Positions 1 through 11,840 of a stretch of 64,000 nt of DNA are shown piece by piece. The translations under genes were made by a program, and so were the position numbers. The first letter of the stretch is position 1. Every line of letters begins with the position of its first letter. Origin of the DNA: Plasmopara viticola (Eukaryota > Oomycota > Peronosporomycetes > Peronosporales > Peronosporaceae); contig MBPM02000021.1 in NCBI GenBank assembly GCA_001695595.3, positions 124,001-188,000 of the forward strand, in the 5' to 3' direction. The notes beneath the pieces are model-generated. The model was not told where the DNA came from. It worked only from the letters and a program-made list of their open reading frames with translations, and did not search any database.

Positions 1-3000
1 ACGCCGTGCAACTGCTAGAGACGGTCGCATCGTGGATGAGTGTGATATTGAAGTCTTTGCAGTAATTGTCGAAATAATTTTTATATATGTCAATTATTCT
101 AATTACCACTTCAGACATTCTCCATTTATTGCGCGTAAGCAAGCGAACGAAGTCTACCATTTGTGTCGACACATAAAATGACAGCGATGACGTACCATAT
201 CATAAGACTATTGTGAAATTCTATTTGAACATCTAATTGAAGTTCAACCTTCATTTTATAGGGGTTAGTTATCTACATGTGTGCTTGCAACTGGTTGGTA
301 TGTATCAAGAGCCAATACTAAAGTTGCACTTAGCGTCAGTGTCTTTCCGTCGTAATTCCGAGTCGTCCCCACAACAAAAACAGCAATTTTTGCCACCTGT
401 GATTACTTTAAGCCACAAAATGCAATTCCGTCGAGGATCTCACTCGACCTGCTGTACAAGTTACGTCGGGGCTAAAAAAGCTGGATAAATGTACGTAACA
501 TGAACAGTAATCGAAGTGGAAGATTCGAAACATTGTGAAGTACTTTGAAGTGGACAAGGCTATCTGCGAATTAAGCTTTGGCGGGGTGGAAAGTGGGCCT
601 TAAAATACCTGTTCGCGCAAACCCACGCTTACAAACACCGAGTTTGGAAAGTGCTGAGAATTATTAAATTGTGCAAGCGATTAAACGAAAGTTGCTGAAA
701 GATCGAAATTGGATTTGAATGCAACCGCTTGAATTGCAAAACGGTGTAGAAGAAGATATTATCATCGAGCACGTTCCGACAATCAAAACAGATGGCAATC
801 AGAAAGAAGTTGAGCGTGCGAATAAGAAGGCTAATACAGGACTAGATGCATGGGTAATTGAGTGCAATGCTAACACTGCACAGCGAGTGCTTGCACCGTG
901 GTGAAATTACTTACCGAAGTTGTACCAATTAACGATAATGCTGAACGGTATTTAGTCAATTACCTCTGCGTCGCACTGCTGCTCTAAAACTGTCGAAATT
1001 GTCGGTTTTCTTGCTTTTATTTTTCGTCCTAAGGCATTCCATTCGACGTGAGTACTAAAGGCGCGATTCGGTTTAACGTGACCTTTACCTGGAGTTCTGC
1101 ATACGCCGTGCTTCCTTAAACACACTGTCAGACATGTGCCTCGCACACAGCGTGCTTACAAACGGCCAGTTAATCATTCTGTTCCTTACGCACTCGGCGC
1201 TCTTTCTTTCTTATCAAATGACAATCGCGATGAGCAGGAGCTCAAAACTTACAAAGAAAAATGAGTAGATAGATCAGGATGTAATCCCTTGATAGGCTTG
1301 GTTCCACGGACGCTCAATTCATGGCACGAGCATCCCTGATGCCGGAGATACCTTTGATCAGGTGAGTAGCATCATCAAAAAAAATTCGCTTTAATTGTTG
1401 GGATTAAAAGTTCTGGGGCCATGAGAAGAGCTCATCTTGAGGTCCCTAGCAACCGTTGAAAGAGTGATGGTCACTAAAGCACGACTCATACGACAGTCAC
1501 CGGCAGTCAATAAGTGATCTTTTTATCGAGTTTACTCGTGATAAATGTATTGTTTTACTTCTACGGCAAAAAAGGAAGTGAATTTTCTTCAACTTTGTAC
1601 TCAACAACAGGGTATTCAAATAAAGTAGGACCTCCAACTCTCAAACATTAACAAAGTGAGAATAACCCATCCACTTAACAATATATCTGGTGACTTTATC
1701 ACATTAGTATACGTTTCGCTTAGTAGCAGGACGATATATGCGAGTCATACGGTAGACTTGGTGCTATTCGCTATGATGTTGCTCGTTATAGCCGTTTCTC
1801 AAGAATAAATGATCTGTTACACCAACGAACTCGACTTTCATTGTCAAGTTATGCCCTGGGTGCCCCAGCTACAACAGTTCAAGACCTAAATCCTGAGCTT
1901 CAGGCTAGAGTCACATTGCTCCACAAGTTGGTTACTTAGCGTGCACATCAGCGTCTGTTAATTTCGTGCTTGTAATTGAATTTGCCTCAGCTGATAGGTT
2001 AGGTTATGCCTGAGTATGAACATGCGATTGTGTTCTCTAAATCTAACTAATAATAAGGCTTGGCTAAATTTATATCAATTAATAGGTGAATTAACATTCT
2101 TTTCAAATGTCGAGTGTCTAATTTAAGAATTCTTTGACTATAACTCCGAAAAGCGGAGCTTAATCTCAGAGACAGCGTTTACTCCCTGCACATTGTTGGA
2201 AGATGATACTGGCAAGCGACATGGCTTTCTCCAAATCCAGGTCTTAAACTACAATGTGATAGCGCTGAAGGGACGCAAAGCCTTTTTGATAATGTGTACT
2301 CTTCTTAGGCATGGAAAACATAATCCAGTGCGATATGATGAGTGATATCATGTTGTTTCAATGAAACGTATCTGAAATACAGTTTGCAGCACTCCTTTGA
2401 TGATGCGGTTTACTCGCTCTATCTGGCGTAATTTACACATTAAGCGTGTTTGAACAAGATACAAGCACCTCTTGATCATGGAGCGGAGATTCCGGTTCGA
2501 TACAGTTAATCCGGGTTGGGTACATCCCGTCGAGCGTGTGGTCGAAAAATTGCACTGCAATTTTAGTAGCGTCGACTGTGTCCGACACAGCCGCTAAATA
2601 CACCATTAAAGTAGCATTACAACAAATTGCGTATCTCTTACTGACGTTTTTGACAAGCCGATTACAAAATCTATATTAATGAATGATCAGCAACGGAATG
2701 TTGTTGTTAATCATGTCGATGTTGTGACCGCATTTGACAATGCAAAAATCGGTACCCCTTTCTATGAGCTTACTACATCATACCTTCTCTCTCGACTGGG
2801 CTAACATACAATCCATAAGTTGTGCGTCTCATCAAGAATAAGCTATATTTGACTCTAGGACCGCTACACATCGTCACTGATGCTGATAGAAAGCAACCCG
2901 GCTTTTGTAGAGTATCTATGTAGCCTCCTGCTTATATAGCAGACAGCTTTTATCCGAGCCTTTAATCCTAAAGCTTTAGCAAGCTTTTCGGAAAGCTATT

Positions 3001-6000
3001 GCATGCCATTTTGCTCAAAATTGATCCTGAGGGCTCATCTTTGACATCAATTAGCTTACAATCCGAGGGGTGTCATAAAACAATTTGCTTTTCCAGCTTA
3101 TACGTCTCCTCGAAGCTTTAGTTTGCTAAGAAAAGATTTTTGACCACTTTGTGCGAGAAATAAATCGACTATGTCACAAAGAGCAGCGACGCATACATTG
3201 TAGTAATTAATATGGCTTTGACCCTAGCAGTTAGACCTTATATTTGACATGAGGAAATTAAATCCCGTATAGATACCTTTGTCATGTAAAGGATACTTTT
3301 TCTCGCAGCTATTTGGCAGATCAAACTCCCACGCGATCACCCGATACCGCTACAAGGCGTCTACGTGCAGCATCAAAATGTCTGAGGCGAAATCTAACAC
3401 GTCACCAACGACCTTAAGCAGCCGATGTCTATTCGTCAAAGCCAGCATTGACATTTGTAAAAGGCATTCATTACAAATTTGTAATGCTTTTGTTATAAAA
3501 TGTTAAGCTTACCTAACTATAGCGGCCTTGCCACTGTTGTGTAAACAGCACTGCATTTTTGCAAATGTTTAAATTGCCAATTTGTTTTCTTGGAAACACG
3601 GCCAATCATTTACTGTTTGAAGCTTATAAAGTCTCTTTGATGACCAGGCGTCTTGAAAAGGCATTCTAGGAAGGAAGGAATATTCGTGTTGAAAATGCAC
3701 GTGTTGGATTAGTGTCAGGCTTAACCGTGAGTATGCATTTTAGTCCGCTGTCGGGTTGGTGATGTGATTATATCGGCACTATTCTCTGCTTTGCGCGACA
3801 AGGAGTAAACGATAAAATCGAAGTGTGTCTATGTGAGTTTAAATGACTGCGCACCGCGAGGATGAAAAGATGTATGTTTGTCTAGAGCCGGTGTTTATTC
3901 AACCGCCTTTATAGTATTCTGCGTGGAGCGCGTACCATACAAAACTCTCTTGCATGAAGAGTTGACAGTATTCGTCGACTTAGCTAGTGCGCTATTTATG
4001 TCATATTTCTTGCAGCGCATTATTTACTTAAAATTCGACTCTGGTTTAGAAGAGCAGACCGTATTAAGGTTATTAGAAGCGCTTACGAGGCGTTACTTGC
4101 CGTTCGGGTTTCCTACATATAATGTCGGTAAAATGTAATGATATGTGTTAACTAGGTCTCGCTTTCTAGCTCACACGATATATCCTCGATGAATACGGCT
4201 GCCATGTCACGCAGCATTTGTTTTTGAATTGAATCAATGTCGATTTAAAAAAGTACTCTCTATCGGTAAAATTCCGAAGAGGGTGTCATGAGATCTCATC
4301 CTGGTATTCCCGAGCCACATAATAATAAGGATCCAATGAATTATCAAGTTCGCAGCTCTGATCCATGCACTCATTGTCTAATAAGGTCGCTTCATTTTAT
4401 AGCGATAGGCAGTTTATATTTGCTAAAGGCTGAAATTTTTCTAATTCGGCTGTGATTTCGACCTGACTGGCCTTCTCAAAGCTCTGCCATGAGCATCTCG
4501 TCCAAATTCAAACAACTCATTCACGGAAGAAGTATTTGATATATCTGACCTTCAATTGTACCTACCTCCCTCTAGAAGGGTAAATAGCCGAGCACAATCA
4601 CCATTAAACGACACGTCTACGGTGTAAACCGTCTTCATTCAATAGCGCTTTATAATAAACGCCATACACTTCAGTCTATTATCTGCAGAGATCGACGCTC
4701 CGTGTCGTATCCGCGTCGACACGATCATTCATCGACAAATTAGCATCTACATTGACTTTCAACTAAGTACTTTGCTCATCAGAGCGCCTGCTAAACAAAA
4801 CAGCAAACTTTATGCTTATTCACATGTACTAGAAGGACGATGCCCTTAACGCCTTGATCTTATGCCGACTATGTGACACTGGACATGCAGGATATGAAGC
4901 GCGTTGCTCAGTAAGTGACGCGCCTCTCTGCATGCATGTTCAGTGCATCATTTTTGGCTCACGGGCTTGCAGCCAACCATACTTACATGTATGCATTGAA
5001 CGTTTCTCACGAAAAACATAACTTCGTGAATATTGTGTCACTCCACGTGCACCGACACGGCCTATTCCAGATGCCCCGATTGGCAGCCAATCATCGTTTC
5101 AATAATGCAGCAAGCACTGACTTCTGCGAGTACTTTCAGAGGGCTACGTACCATCCTACGCACAGTGAGAGAGTCTGCTTTGGTTTGGGGTCATTCATAT
5201 CATCGGAACTAAGCTAAGGTTGCTGCTTCCTGCGAGCATCGCTTAGTATTGGCCATACCACATCACGCTTTCCAATCTTAGACTTCTTTAAAGTCCAATC
5301 AAGACACGTCGATGTCTTAAAAATTGACCGGCTTAATTCAGTGCGCACTCCAATAGCACTTTGTCTCAAAATTGACTGGTTTATGACTCACCAAAGCTTT
5401 GCTAGGAGCAAAGATTCAGACCGATCTAGCTCCAGTCTCACCATATACAGGATAAGGTCATATATCGCATCTAAGTTAATCACCAGACAGCGCTCATGAC
5501 TATTAAATAAAAACTCTGTACATCTAAACCCACAGGGACCATAGGTATAGTTAGTCTGTTGCTTACAATATTACGTTTGTGTGCTCACAGAGCCTCAGCA
5601 TTCGAATGGCTTAAAGCGTCAGCATAATTATTCGATACCTTGGAACAATCCATGGCTTAAACCTTGACGAGTGTCTCAAAATAAGTAAACCAGTCGTGCT
5701 AGAACGATCCGGTTTAAAGAGCACGGAGCACGTTAGGGCTACGTCCGGTCGACCTTAAAAACATGCTAATGCTGTTCCCAGCCGACCGGTTGTATCTACT
5801 GGGTGTCAACATTTTCTTTCGGCATACCAAATGAATGGTTAGCCTTGGAGCTTTGGTAATCTGAACGCCTTTTCTGCCACAATGAGACCAAAATATGAGG
5901 TTTCGCTATATCAACATACCTTTTTTTGCTATATAGTACGAAACACGGTACGCTTTAGCAGTTGTAGCGCTCGACAACATGGCGAACGTGATCCAGCAAT

Positions 6001-7169
6001 TCATGAGCCGTAGTAATTTTCGACATATTGCAAGATTTTAGCCGGTCTAACGCATATAACTTGGCTGGAGACTTTGCACATCATCCCATAGTCCGTTCAA
6101 TTTATTATAGTGCTATCAGAATTTTAAGACACAATTCACATTTGCTATTACACCGTCATTCAAACATCCAGTGGGAACACTCTCACGAATAGAAGGTGAT
6201 ATGATAATTCATCAGAATAGCAAATAAGCCTTGTTTAGTGCTATCGTTTTCTTTTAAAGGTACGTAAACAAATAGCGCTAGAGGTCAATACAGACAATAA
6301 GTTACAAATCTCCCCTTTTCTTGGAAAATTCGGCTCTAAGTTGGTAAATTTTTATTTGTGGCAAGGCATACTTTGTAGCTCTAATTTTTCAATGATTTGT
6401 GTGTCCGATCTAAATCTGGTGTACATTACTTAAATGTCATCGATATGAAATCGATTTTAATTCCGGTTACTGATTGTACCGATTTCCATAATGAGAAAAC
6501 GAAAATCGATACCTCAACGGAATAAAGTCCCTGCCAGAATGCTTTCATTGAGTTAGTAATAGGACTATACACGTACAGGTCTTTATATCACACTATGGCA
6601 AGTGGGTTGATGATCTTGCTAAGCGTATATTATCGAGAGCTCACTTTAACAAACTGGCCAAGTGGTGAGAAATTTACAACACCTATTCCACTAGATGCTG
6701 TCTGCAATATACGAAGCCATTCCTACTACAATTTGTCCAACCACTTTGCATATGATTTGCAGCTTCATGAAGGTGTTGGCTGATAAGACGGCAAACAAAC
6801 TCTAACCAAAGAATCAGTTTATAGGATTTTTGAGTTGCGCGCACTCCAAATGTTGATAATAACTCTACTTTTGCCACTTCCAAGTGCGAACAATGACAAA
6901 TTGACGTGCATCTATTACATACTGCCAAGCAAACCCTTGGGCGTCCTCACTACCAATAGAACCCTGGGACCTGCATTGCGAATGCAATGTTGGATTCTGG
7001 GCATTGATTCCGGTGCAAAGCCTACGGTTTGGTATGCTTGCTGGGCTTACGATGTCGGATTGAAGCTTGGACAACATATAATTACTAAATATCTTATATG
7101 AAAATCGTCAAGTAAAGATTTAAAATCAAACAAATCGGTCTAATTAACGTTTAAGGGTTCATCATCTAT
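1..7169. other. AT-rich gene-poor desert
   Basis: No convincing gene is seen. Open frames are all short (about 100 codons or fewer), many lack an ATG, and they match no family I recognise. The base composition is clearly richer in A and T than the gene islands to the right. Short imperfect duplications occur, for example similar stretches built on 'aaaattgac(c/t)gg' near 5.32 and 5.37 kb, which suggests old, mutated transposon debris. A stretch near 1.85-1.94 kb reads like a gag-type peptide (ending QARVTLLHKL), but this is too short to assign. Confidence 0.6.
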
Positions 7170-7880
7170 CTACCCTCTAACGCACATGTTGTTTGCACAC
7201 TTGTACCCTCCGTCACACCCATTTTGGAAGAAGCCAGTAGCGGGGTTGAAGCACTCACCAGCATACTTTATTCCTCGGCAAAAGTTTGTACCGTTTTCGC
7301 AGTATTCATCCGACTCTGTGCATTTCTGATAGCAGACGGAAGGCGGGAACGTCGTAGGTGGAACGGTCGAACATTTGTTGTTTATGCACTGAAATCCTAG
7401 AGCACACCCATTTTGGTACATGGCAGTAGCGGGATTGTAGCACTCACCAGCGTACTGAGGTCCACGACAGGCGGCGGCCCCAAGCTCCCAGTATGTTCCC
7501 GTGGGGCACGGCGTGTAAATGTTGGCTAAATAGGATCCGACAGAGGGGCTTGGCGCGGCAGGTGATACACTTGGCGGTACAGTCGATGGTACAATTGTAG
7601 GAACACTTGTGGGGGAATCGGTCACACTGGAGTCGTCAACAATGCACTCGCACATATTGTCAAAGCAATCGTAACCTTCTTCACATCCTATCTGGTACTC
7701 GTTGATCGTAGCGTTAAAGCACGTGCCGTCCTCGGGTGGGCCATGGCACTCTGGATTCGAAGTCGTGCAGTACGTGCCTGTGGAGCACGACGAGCAGTCG
7801 TCGGTTGTGATTGTAAGGGTTTGTGCTGCCGCTTGGGTCCCAACGACGATCACGATAGCTAGAATCGAAGAGAGGTTCAT
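7170..7880 (-). CDS. Secreted protein with three Cys-rich modules
   Basis: Single-exon gene of 236 residues starting at ATG 7880. Residues 1-20 form a signal peptide (short N-region, hydrophobic LAIVIVV core, small residues AAAQ at the likely cleavage site). The mature protein has three related Cys-rich modules (about 29-78, 125-170, 183-233). They share a core of C-(R/H)-G, A/D-G-(E/T)-C-(F/Y)-N, Q-(N/I)-G-C, G-(F/Y)-x-C and N-x-C. Ser/Thr/Pro/Val-rich linkers (about 82-120 and 171-181) separate them and look O-glycosylated; NATI and NGTN are N-glycosylation sequons. Cysteines are numerous enough for several disulphides per module. Small secreted Cys-repeat proteins with such linkers are common in oomycete cell walls and apoplastic secretomes; adhesion, carbohydrate binding or an apoplastic effector role are all possible. 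No RXLR or LFLAK motif is present. The gene stands alone in a transposon-rich desert. Confidence 0.85.
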   Translation of the reverse strand: MNLSSILAIVIVVGTQAAAQTLTITTDDCSSCSTGTYCTTSNPECHGPPEDGTCFNATINEYQIGCEEGYDCFDNMCECIVDDSSVTDSPTSVPTIVPSTVPPSVSPAAPSPSVGSYLANIYTPCPTGTYWELGAAACRGPQYAGECYNPATAMYQNGCALGFQCINNKCSTVPPTTFPPSVCYQKCTESDEYCENGTNFCRGIKYAGECFNPATGFFQNGCDGGYKCANNMCVRG

Positions 7881-7933
7881 AGATTTGCGTTTAAAACGAG
7901 GCCAAGTGATGTCACTCTTGCTGCCAGTGGCGC

Positions 7934-7949
7934 GAATTAAGGAATGAAA
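7934..7949 (-). promoter_or_regulatory. Oomycete initiator-like core promoter
   Basis: On the gene strand this reads TTTCATTCCTTAATTC, about 55-70 nt upstream of ATG 7880. It agrees with the core TCATTCC of the 16-nt oomycete initiator consensus (GCTCATTYYNCAWTTT), and the spacing fits the short 5' leaders of these organisms. The flanks of the consensus match only partly. Confidence 0.45.
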
Positions 7950-8297
7950 TTTGTACGCTCGTCATAGGCAGAGGAACTGTTGCAACATGAGTCTGCACAC
8001 TGTCCCATGGTATCCTTCGCACATACGCAACATGTTAACTTACGGTTTCAATATTAAGGCGTTGTGGTCGTTTCCTGCGATGGTACTGGTTAGTATACTA
8101 TAAAGAAAAGTATAGTATTATTTAATAGGACTATCTTGTTAGCGTTACCACCTCCTTATAAGTGCGTGCCGGGGTGTCTTTGATTCCTACGACAATTGCA
8201 TATAAGATCGTTGCGAAGGATTAATGAACGAGCACATAGTGCGCGCGCAACTTTCAAGGCCACGCTCGAGTAAGTGTATAGTACAGCCAAACTTGCT
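7950..8297. other. Spacer between secreted-protein gene and HOP2-like gene
   Basis: AT-rich intergenic DNA between the 5' end of the secreted-protein gene and the 3' end of the HOP2-like gene. No coding or RNA feature is seen. Confidence 0.5.
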
Positions 8298-9438
8298 TTA
8301 AATAGTAGGCAGCGTTTTGATCCCAACCTCTTCATCTGTCTCTAAACCTACCAGATCCAGCACAACTGCAACTTTCTTCTCCATTCCGTCCGCGATTTAA
8401 TTAATTCCATCCATTGCAATGCGCTTCCGTGCCACCCAAGCCGTCTAAGAGCAGGAATTAGACGATTAGTTCTACTGTCCGACCCGAACAGCTAAAACGA
8501 CGGCTACTTCGTACGTGATACTTGACGAACTTGCGCTGAAGTGTGTCTTTCATGTGTGGTGACACAGTGACTCGATCTGGTTGATCCAAAGCTTCTGCTT
8601 TCTTCTCAAGTGTCGCAGCCGTTTCCTCGAGCTGCTTTAACGCAGCATCCAGATCTTCGTCTGAGATTTGCGATGTGACCGTAGATAGCGTCGTCTCTGC
8701 GTTTTTGAGCTCCTGCAGTAAAGTAGCACACTCTGCAGTGATAGTCTGAATTTGCTCTTCTACAGCATGACACTCATTTTCCGATGGCACTGCCAAATGG
8801 TTCTGATTCATGTAGTAAATTTTGGCCTTGCCGTACGTCTTGCTCATCAGCTCTTCCCTGACATTCCATGGATCACATCAAAACACTCTTTTTTTTTACA
8901 TAATGTAAAGTCCGTACTTGACCACGAGGTTATCCAGCAGCTTTGTCAACGACGGTTTGGCTATGACACGGTGCATGTTCTCAAAGACATTTAGCACACT
9001 ATACGGTCGATTTGCCTGAAGGGAACATATGGCACATGGATAACATCACAACAACTGCGACGGCAAGATACTTGCTCTGGAACGCACTCAGACCTTGCGC
9101 ATGTAGTCGAGCACAGCAGCCTCGGCTTCTTCTGTCTTCATAGCCTTCGGGGCTATTGGACTCTTGGCCGAACAAGATGGAGATTTCTTTTGAACAGCAA
9201 GGGCATTGGTGGAGCTTGTCTTGCGATTAGGCAATGGCGACTCAAGTGACTTCTTGGGCGCAATCCGCGCCTTCTTTGGCTTGGGATTTAGCTCTTCAAA
9301 GTTCGAATCATCACTAGCGAGAGTAAAGTCATCGTTTTCCTCTTCTGTATCACCGCTTTGCTCATCCTGAGAGTCCTCGCCCAAAGAGAAGTCGTCGTCG
9401 TCAAAGTCACTCATGTCCTTTGATTGTAATCTAAGCAT
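8298..9438 (-). pseudogene. HOP2: HOP2/TBPIP-like meiotic recombination protein with in-frame stop
   Basis: Four exons on the minus strand: 9438-9094, 9015-8918, 8857-8515, 8444-8298, with GT-AG introns of 78, 60 and 70 bp. Joined, they give an acidic N-terminal extension of about 105 residues, then the winged helix (EAAVLDYMRK / ANRPYSVLNVFEN), the KTYGKAKIYYMNQ strand typical of HOP2, a coiled coil (about residues 160-230) and a C-terminal helix region ending LETDEEVGIKTLP. HOP2 works with MND1 to promote Dmc1/Rad51 strand exchange in meiosis. In exon 4 a TAA at 8399-8397 follows RKRIAMDGIN; the same frame then continues for 32 residues that still match the HOP2 C-terminus, up to a TAA at 8300-8298. 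The product would stop at 277 residues instead of about 310. A CAA-to-TAA change would explain this. It could be a real nonsense mutation, an allele, readthrough or a sequence error. An alternative start is ATG 9414. Confidence 0.8.
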
Positions 9439-10140
9439 TGCTTTGACCAATCAACACGCGCTAATTTCCATTAGCTAAACATTTAATCGGTAAAATTTTC
9501 TACTTCTCATAAAAAAACAGTGACTCTATTGGTTTAGGCGATTTGCAAATTGTGTTCAGAAACTCAGGTTTACCGCCAGAATTGCCGACTGTGAGGCCTA
9601 TGCCATTGATGTCTAAGGTTTAAAAAAATAGCTAGAACCTTTTTTTGGCATCATGAGGTACTCAGGCGGCCTTGATCACAAGTGATCAAGTGTGCATGGC
9701 ATTTGCTCACTCTTACTCGAGAGTTCGGACCAAAGATGAACACTTACGTTTCTTTAGAGCTTTTTGTGTCGTAGAAACACATATGAAAATACTTGAGAGC
9801 AAGACTTCTTTCGACGAACTTTTAATCTTGCAAATGGTCACGCTTTATTGTCTGCGTGCCAGGCAGATGCGTACTTTGTACGGAGAAAACGGTCACACAC
9901 AAGATCATGCTACTGTAATGCCGTGAGAAGGGTCAATTTGACCTTCAAAACAACCCCAACAAGAGGAACCCGTTGGCCCACTGACTCGGATTCTGTTATA
10001 TAAGACTGAAGTGTTGCCGACAGCAAGGCAATTAATCCGTGTTTGTCCCAAAAGAGCCGCCGTAGTGAACATGCAGCATCCGCAAGTTCTTTGAAGAAAG
10101 CCTGACAGAAGTTGCATCCTCAGACCTAGGAAAATGCTAA
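9439..10140. other. Intergenic, HOP2 promoter side
   Basis: AT-rich DNA. An inverted CCAAT box (CCAAT at 9447-9451, read as ATTGG on the gene strand) lies just upstream of the HOP2 start codons. Otherwise only short, unrecognised open frames are seen. Confidence 0.4.
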
Positions 10141-10634
10141 TTGCCAGTAGGAGCAGGGCGCTTAATTAGAGTTGAGCTCAGTCCTAATGACAAAGTGATA
10201 GTTGGTACACATCGTGCAAACAAAGCTATTGAGACCCAGCAGTATTATACACGCAAGTACAAGGGCGTTTTGAGTATTGATGAGTCTTGGCGCGCCAGCA
10301 AGCAATTGCGTTCGACCGAGCAAGTTGACTGTTTTTCTTGCAAAAAGCAGCGAGAGAAAGACTTATGGGACGGCTTTAGACGTTTCTAGAGTCAAAATGG
10401 ACCTGGTTGGACACTTTGAGGATTTTACGAAGTCAATTGATATCCTTGACATGGGAAAGTATGACTTGATCTTGAATATGCAGTAAATGAAAGTACACAT
10501 GCAGCGGGCTGGCACGACCATATGTGCTAACCGGCAATTTCGCGCAACAGGGCTTTAATGAATCCTAATTCCACCCCTGTTGCGCATGCGGCCTTTTTAA
10601 CGAAAGCCGAAACAAATCTACGCTTAAGACAAAC

Positions 10635-10681
<47 letters not shown>

Positions 10682-11840
10682 AAAGAAATATCTTCACGAA
10701 GATAGATGTGCCGACAAATTTGAAGCCATCTTTAGAGGGATCCTCAGCTCCGCTAGCTGCACCGGCTACATTGAACGCTTACGGTAGTACCCCAAAATAT
10801 ATATAGGGTAAAACAACGCCTTCATTCGTTTTCCGCCTCCGGTGGGTAACACAAAAGAGAATGTTGTACACTAAAAGTGGGTAACATAATTTTGCTTCAA
10901 ACAATGGAGACGCGATGTGGAATCAATCTCTGGGAGTCACACACAACCTGAAACTGACAAATTGGTGGAGCTCCGATCGTAAAAGACACTGCAAAAATGA
11001 TCAGATTTATTTTATTTCAAATGAATCGAAGCTACTAAGTAGTTGGCTAGTAAATAGCCGGATAGTTAAGAGGTGACAATTCCATTTAAAGTTACCGTTA
11101 AGAATATGATTACATTTCCAACTTTTGACAAAGGTGCACCTTGGTTCAGAAAAAGTTTAAGGATCCCAAGGATCTGGCATATTCTTTCTCAAATGAACGT
11201 TTTGATGTGATCTACCAGTAAATAAATAAGTGAGGCAGAAGATTGATCTCGTGCCAGACAATGGCCAACGTCACGAGAGTATCGCGAGCCAATTGAGGCT
11301 TTTTCCTCCAAAAGCATGGTGCAGTAGTGCACTTATTACCTACACTTTTTTTATGATACGAAGATCGAAGCAGCGGTCCTGCAGGACGAATTGCTTTCAA
11401 CATAACCGGGTGTACATTTTATATTGCATAGACGGCATCTATCCTTTTTAAATGAGGAAGCCATAATGTTCCTCATGGTAGTAGTACGTCTAGCAACTTG
11501 TTAAAGCGAGGTCACAAGGGCTATAAAATGTCCTGTTGTTGTTTGAACGACAAATCACGGAGCTATTTTGACTGTCATAAGCATATGTCCAAACATACTC
11601 CGACGATATATTAGCCAATGACCGTTTAACGGATTGGTTCATTTTAAATTTTGACTGCTACGAGATTTTTTGCGAAAGATCAACAGACTTTACACCGACA
11701 ACAACGATAAGTCTTTGCGGAAGAAGCATTGAAAATTCTCCTCTGTTGCTTTGTGAAATAATCAAAATTGCGCAGACTCGAGAAACTAAAAGCAGCTTTG
11801 CCTTGGCCTACACAATGGTATAAAAAGTAGCTAAGGAAGT
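10141..11840 (+). mobile_element. Decayed Ty3/gypsy retrotransposon (protease and reverse transcriptase remnants)
   Basis: Translated in the plus direction, 10277-10486 ends in ILDMGKYDLILNM, the typical end of the gypsy protease domain (normally DKYDLILGMPWL). From 11230 one frame gives successive reverse-transcriptase landmarks in the right order and spacing: KIDLVPD at 11239, DGIY..MRK near 11430-11457, QGL.N near 11513, and AYVQTYSDDIL at 11581, corresponding to the catalytic Y-x-D-D box. The frame carries several stops. After a frameshift, 11781-11820 reads like the 'LRQWLGLANYL' segment that follows. The element is dead: stops, a frameshift, and a (TA)20 tract between protease and RT. 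No LTRs or intact integrase were found; 11.84-12.3 kb may hold RNase H debris. Confidence 0.75.
10639..10678. repeat. (TA)20 microsatellite
   Basis: An uninterrupted alternating T-A run of 40 bp inside the decayed gypsy element, likely to be length-polymorphic. Confidence 0.95.
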
